Position numbers and translations under genes: made by a program
Part shown: positions 61,728 to 64,000 of the stretch, piece by piece
Layout of the letters: each line of letters begins with the position of its first letter
How positions within the stretch are numbered: position 1 is the first letter of the stretch
Source: Candidatus Solirubrobacter pratensis
GTDB lineage: Bacteria; Actinomycetota; Thermoleophilia; Solirubrobacterales; Solirubrobacteraceae
Direction of reading: 5' to 3'
Assembly (NCBI RefSeq): GCF_000425945.1
Contig: NZ_KE384481.1
Coordinates: forward strand, 124,001 to 188,000
Length of the DNA stretch: 64,000 nt
Notes under the pieces: model-generated
What the model was told of the DNA's origin: nothing
The model's database searches: none
What the model saw: the letters and a program-made list of their open reading frames with translations, nothing else

Positions 61728-61734
61728 TGAATCA

Positions 61735-63057
61735 ATGTTGAGCGCGGCGGAAGCAGCCCGGCGGCTCGGCGTCAAGCCCGAGACCCTGTACGCGTACGTC
61801 AGCCGCGGCATGCTCACCCGCCACCCCGCCCCGGACGGTCGCCGCTCCCTGTTCGAGCGCGCCGAGATCGAGCGCCTCGCCGCCCGCAACCGCCGCGGAG
61901 GCCGGGCGGGCGCGCTCGAGGTGGTCATCGACACCGAGGTCACGCTCATCGACCCGGCAGGAGCGCTCTACTACCGCGGCCACGACGCCACCCGGCTCGC
62001 CCGCGAGAGGACGTACGAAGAGGTCGCCGAGCTGCTCTGGGCCGACGCGCGGGGTCCGCGCGCCGGCGGCGACGACGCGCGGGCGCTGCGGGCGGGCGGG
62101 GATGCCGCGCGGGGTCCGCGCGCCGGCGGCCACGACGCCGCCGAGTCGCGCGCGGGCGGGGACGCCTCGGGATCGGCGCCGTGGGTCGCGGCCGGCGGTG
62201 GCGCGGTCGCTGCCGCGGATGCCGTGGTGGCGCGCGGGGCGCGGCTCGTGGACCGGCTCCGCGTGATCGTCGCGCTCGCGGCGGCGGCGGACCCGCTTCG
62301 CAACGATCTCCGGCCGCCGGTGGTGCGGCACGCCGCCCGGGGCCTCATCGCCGCGATGGTCGACGGGCTCCCGCGGCGATCCGAGGCCGTCGACGGGACG
62401 GTCGCCGCGCGGCTGTGGTCGCGGCTGCACGATGTGGCACCGGAGCCGGCCCGCTTGAGGGCGCTCAATGCCGCGCTGGTGCTGCTCGCGGACCATGAGC
62501 TGGCGGTCTCGGCGCTCGCGGCGCGGGTGGCGGCGAGCGCGTGGGCGGACCCGTACCTCGTCGTGCTCGCCGGCCTGAGTGCGCTCGGCGGCCCGCTGCA
62601 CGGCGGCGCGCCCGGGGCGGTCGAGCGGCTCTTCGCGCAGCTGCGCGAGCCGGGCGACGTCGCCGCCGCCCTGGGTGAGCGGCTGGCGGCCGGCGAGTCG
62701 CTGCCCGGGTTCGGCCACAAGATCTACCGTGGCGCCGACCCGCGCGCCGAGACGCTGCTCGGCCTGGTCCGCGAGGCGAGCCCTGAGCGGCAGCCCGTGA
62801 TCGACGAGGTGCTGCGCCTCGCGGGGCGCCACGACGGCCCGAAGCCGAACGTCGACCTCGCCCTCGGCGCCATGTCCGACGCGTTCGGCTTCGTGCCGGG
62901 CGCCGCCGAGACGATCTTCGCGATCGCCCGCACGGCGGGCTTCATCGCCCAGGCGCTCGAGGAGTACCCGCACCGGCTCCGCTTCCGCGCGAAGGCGGCA
63001 TACGTGGGAGCTGCCCCAGAGGCGGCCGCCGGACGTCGCGGCAACGGCCCGCGGTGA
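61735..63057 (+). CDS. Citrate synthase with N-terminal HTH domain
   Basis: 440 residues from ATG 61735; a TTG at 61714 is in frame but lies in the palindrome. Residues 1-55 are a MerR/excisionase-like HTH (AAEAARRLGVKPETLYAYVS, RRSLFERAEIERL). The synthase core follows, with His in GGPLHGGAP and PGFGHKIYRGADPRA and Asp in PNVDLALG. Residues ~105-150 are a repetitive insert of GPRAGGDDAR-like units splitting the N-terminal part of the enzyme. The protein may be both enzyme and DNA-binding regulator; HTH-citrate synthase fusions are known among actinobacteria, function unclear. Confidence 0.9.
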   Translation: MLSAAEAARRLGVKPETLYAYVSRGMLTRHPAPDGRRSLFERAEIERLAARNRRGGRAGALEVVIDTEVTLIDPAGALYYRGHDATRLARERTYEEVAELLWADARGPRAGGDDARALRAGGDAARGPRAGGHDAAESRAGGDASGSAPWVAAGGGAVAAADAVVARGARLVDRLRVIVALAAAADPLRNDLRPPVVRHAARGLIAAMVDGLPRRSEAVDGTVAARLWSRLHDVAPEPARLRALNAALVLLADHELAVSALAARVAASAWADPYLVVLAGLSALGGPLHGGAPGAVERLFAQLREPGDVAAALGERLAAGESLPGFGHKIYRGADPRAETLLGLVREASPERQPVIDEVLRLAGRHDGPKPNVDLALGAMSDAFGFVPGAAETIFAIARTAGFIAQALEEYPHRLRFRAKAAYVGAAPEAAAGRRGNGPR

Positions 63058-63085
63058 CGTGGGCCGCCGGAGCGACGCGGCCGAA

Positions 63086-63119
63086 GGCGCGCGGGTGAGG
63101 TGGCCCTTGCCCGCGCGCC
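63086..63119. terminator. Perfect hairpin between convergent genes
   Basis: GGCGCGCGGG (63086-63095) and CCCGCGCGCC (63110-63119), a 10-bp stem with a 14-nt loop, lie between the HTH-citrate synthase stop (63057) and the secreted-protein stop (63125). It may act in both directions; no U tract. Confidence 0.65.
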
Positions 63120-63124
63120 GGAGA

Positions 63125-63748
63125 TCAGGACCGCGCTCGCGGGTCGACGTAGACGTCGTCGATCTGCCAGCTGCCGCCGAGCAGCGGCGCGAAGCGGAAG
63201 CGGACGGCGGTCTGGTCGGGCGGGAGCAGCGGGAGCAGGTTCGCGATCACCGCGTAGGGCAGCGTCGGGTGCCAGCCGCCGCCGAGGTCGACGCCGATCG
63301 GCAGCGTGACCCAGACGTTCAGCGACGTCTGCACGTCCACCCACACCGAGAGCGTCGACAGCAGCCCGCTGCTCTTCTTGGAGAAGAACCGCAGCGTCGG
63401 CTCGCTCAGTCCCACGCACACCGGCGGCGAGACCGCGACCGAGCCCGCGGGCAGCGACAGCGACCTGCTGTCCGCCCCGGTGCCGATCTTGGGGGACGCA
63501 TCCCCCGCGATGACCTTCGCCCCGCCCGACAGCGTCCAGCCGTCGGCGCCCGTCTCGAAGTCGTCGACCTGCTTGTAGCTGGACGAGTCGCCCCACGGCT
63601 TGAACGCCTGCGTGATCTCCGGATCGCCGCAGCCCGTGGCCGACTTCGTCAACACGCCGGCCTGCGCCGGCGCACTCACCGCCGCTGAGGCGGCGGTCAT
63701 CGCGATCGCGGCCCCCGCCGCTCGCGCGATGCGCATTCTCCTTGTCAT
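63125..63748 (-). CDS. Secreted beta-sandwich-like protein
   Basis: 207 residues from ATG 63748, with GGAGG 9 nt upstream. A signal peptide (RAAGAAIAMTAASAAVSAPAQA) precedes a mature part with CGDPEITQAFKPWGD, DDFETGADGWTL and SWQIDDVYVDPRARS at the end. The FETGADGW/WQIDDVYV pairing is typical of galactose-binding-like or concanavalin-like extracellular modules. No enzymatic motif. Close relatives appear common as secreted proteins of soil actinobacteria, but no function is known to me. Confidence 0.8.
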   Translation of the reverse strand: MTRRMRIARAAGAAIAMTAASAAVSAPAQAGVLTKSATGCGDPEITQAFKPWGDSSSYKQVDDFETGADGWTLSGGAKVIAGDASPKIGTGADSRSLSLPAGSVAVSPPVCVGLSEPTLRFFSKKSSGLLSTLSVWVDVQTSLNVWVTLPIGVDLGGGWHPTLPYAVIANLLPLLPPDQTAVRFRFAPLLGGSWQIDDVYVDPRARS

Positions 63749-63791
63749 CTGAGCCTGACCTCCGTGACGGCTCGGGAAACCTTGTCCCTCC

Positions 63792-63819
63792 TAAAGTCGG
63801 CCGGTCAGGCAGCCGACCA
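63792..63819 (+). promoter_or_regulatory. Second sigma-28-like promoter motif
   Basis: TAAAGTCG (63792-63799), a 12-nt spacer and GCCGACCA (63812-63819) resemble sigma-28 promoters (TAAAGT and GCCGA kept; spacer one longer than usual). It is 35 bp before the ATG at 63855. The GTCGGC/GCCGAC parts also pair with each other, so a hairpin is an alternative reading. Confidence 0.4.
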
Positions 63820-63854
63820 CATAGGACACCCGTCGACTGACGGCCCAGCGACGC

Positions 63855-64000
63855 ATGTCCATGCCCACGACGCAAGCCCTCGATGCCGGTACCGAGCGCC
63901 TGATCGCGGAGGTCCGTGCGCGCCGCGAGCAGGCGCTTCCCGCGCGCGAGCGCGTGGTGGAGGCGACGCTCGCCGCCGCGACGGTCGCCGCCGCGCTGGC
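63855..64000 (+). CDS. Unidentified protein, 3' end outside window
   Basis: Only the first 48 codons are seen, from ATG 63855 (MSMPTTQALDAGTERLIAEV) to the right edge; an ATG at 63861 is equally possible. The visible part is a charged amphipathic helix followed by the start of an Ala/Val-rich hydrophobic stretch (EATLAAATVAAAL), perhaps a first membrane helix. The family cannot be named. The sigma-28-like motif upstream hints at a motility, signalling or envelope gene. Confidence 0.6.
   Translation, partial: MSMPTTQALDAGTERLIAEVRARREQALPARERVVEATLAAATVAAAL

Overview
The window is very GC-rich with dense, often overlapping genes. It reads as a chromosomal segment of a high-GC actinobacterium, probably of the Thermoleophilia type (Solirubrobacter/Conexibacter-like). 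That placement is an inference from base composition and gene families: the large NAD-glutamate dehydrogenase, GTP-type PEPCK, malyl-CoA lyase with a MaoC hydratase, an F420-type nitroreductase and many ECF-type regulators. No rRNA, tRNA, CRISPR array, insertion sequence or phage gene was recognised. Fifty-one protein genes are called, two of them cut by the window edges, plus one pseudogene.

Layout. 1-13 kb (minus strand): a huge secreted PD40/TolB-like propeller protein running off the left edge, a membrane GGDEF-EAL protein behind a sigma-28-like promoter, the 180-kDa-type glutamate dehydrogenase and PEP carboxykinase. 13-19 kb: a head-to-head MaoC hydratase/malyl-CoA lyase pair, an ECF sigma factor with a coupled membrane partner, a GNAT, and a second sigma factor fused to a zinc-finger/membrane anti-sigma-like region. 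19.8-26.9 kb: a seven-gene translationally coupled sugar operon (DeoR regulator, GH4 phospho-glycosidase-like enzyme, PfkB kinase, binding protein, two permeases, ATPase); one permease appears to start with CTG. 27-33 kb: a secreted PIG-L deacetylase with NEW3-like and CBM9-like modules, a CitE-like lyase, an Fpg-like glycosylase and an XRE regulator. 33-44 kb: aldo/keto reductase, a repeat-rich gap, FUSC-like membrane protein, a large secreted peptidoglycan hydrolase, a MEDS protein with an orphan histidine kinase, and a TetR/VOC pair.

44-58 kb is the most distinctive part. It holds a long minus-strand envelope-glycan cluster: a QxxRW glycosyltransferase fused to an MshEN domain, a GT-C membrane transferase, a Gfo/Idh dehydrogenase, two DegT aminotransferases, an NAD-dependent epimerase, an ArnC-like GT2 fused to a Rossmann-like domain, two divergent SMR (ArnE/F-like) proteins, a FemAB/GNAT-like acyltransferase and two formyltransferases. 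The set resembles the Gram-negative Arn (aminoarabinose) logic: make an amino sugar, formylate it, attach it to a lipid carrier, flip it and transfer it. Here it sits in a presumably Gram-positive background. An unusual nested dyad lies just upstream of its first gene.

58-64 kb: an HDOD-LuxR regulator with a good sigma-70 promoter, a decayed homocysteine S-methyltransferase pseudogene, a small SCP-2-like protein, and two divergent citrate synthases. One of these carries an N-terminal HTH, and a perfect 12-bp palindrome lies between them. A secreted protein and a gene running off the right edge, behind a second sigma-28-like motif, finish the window.
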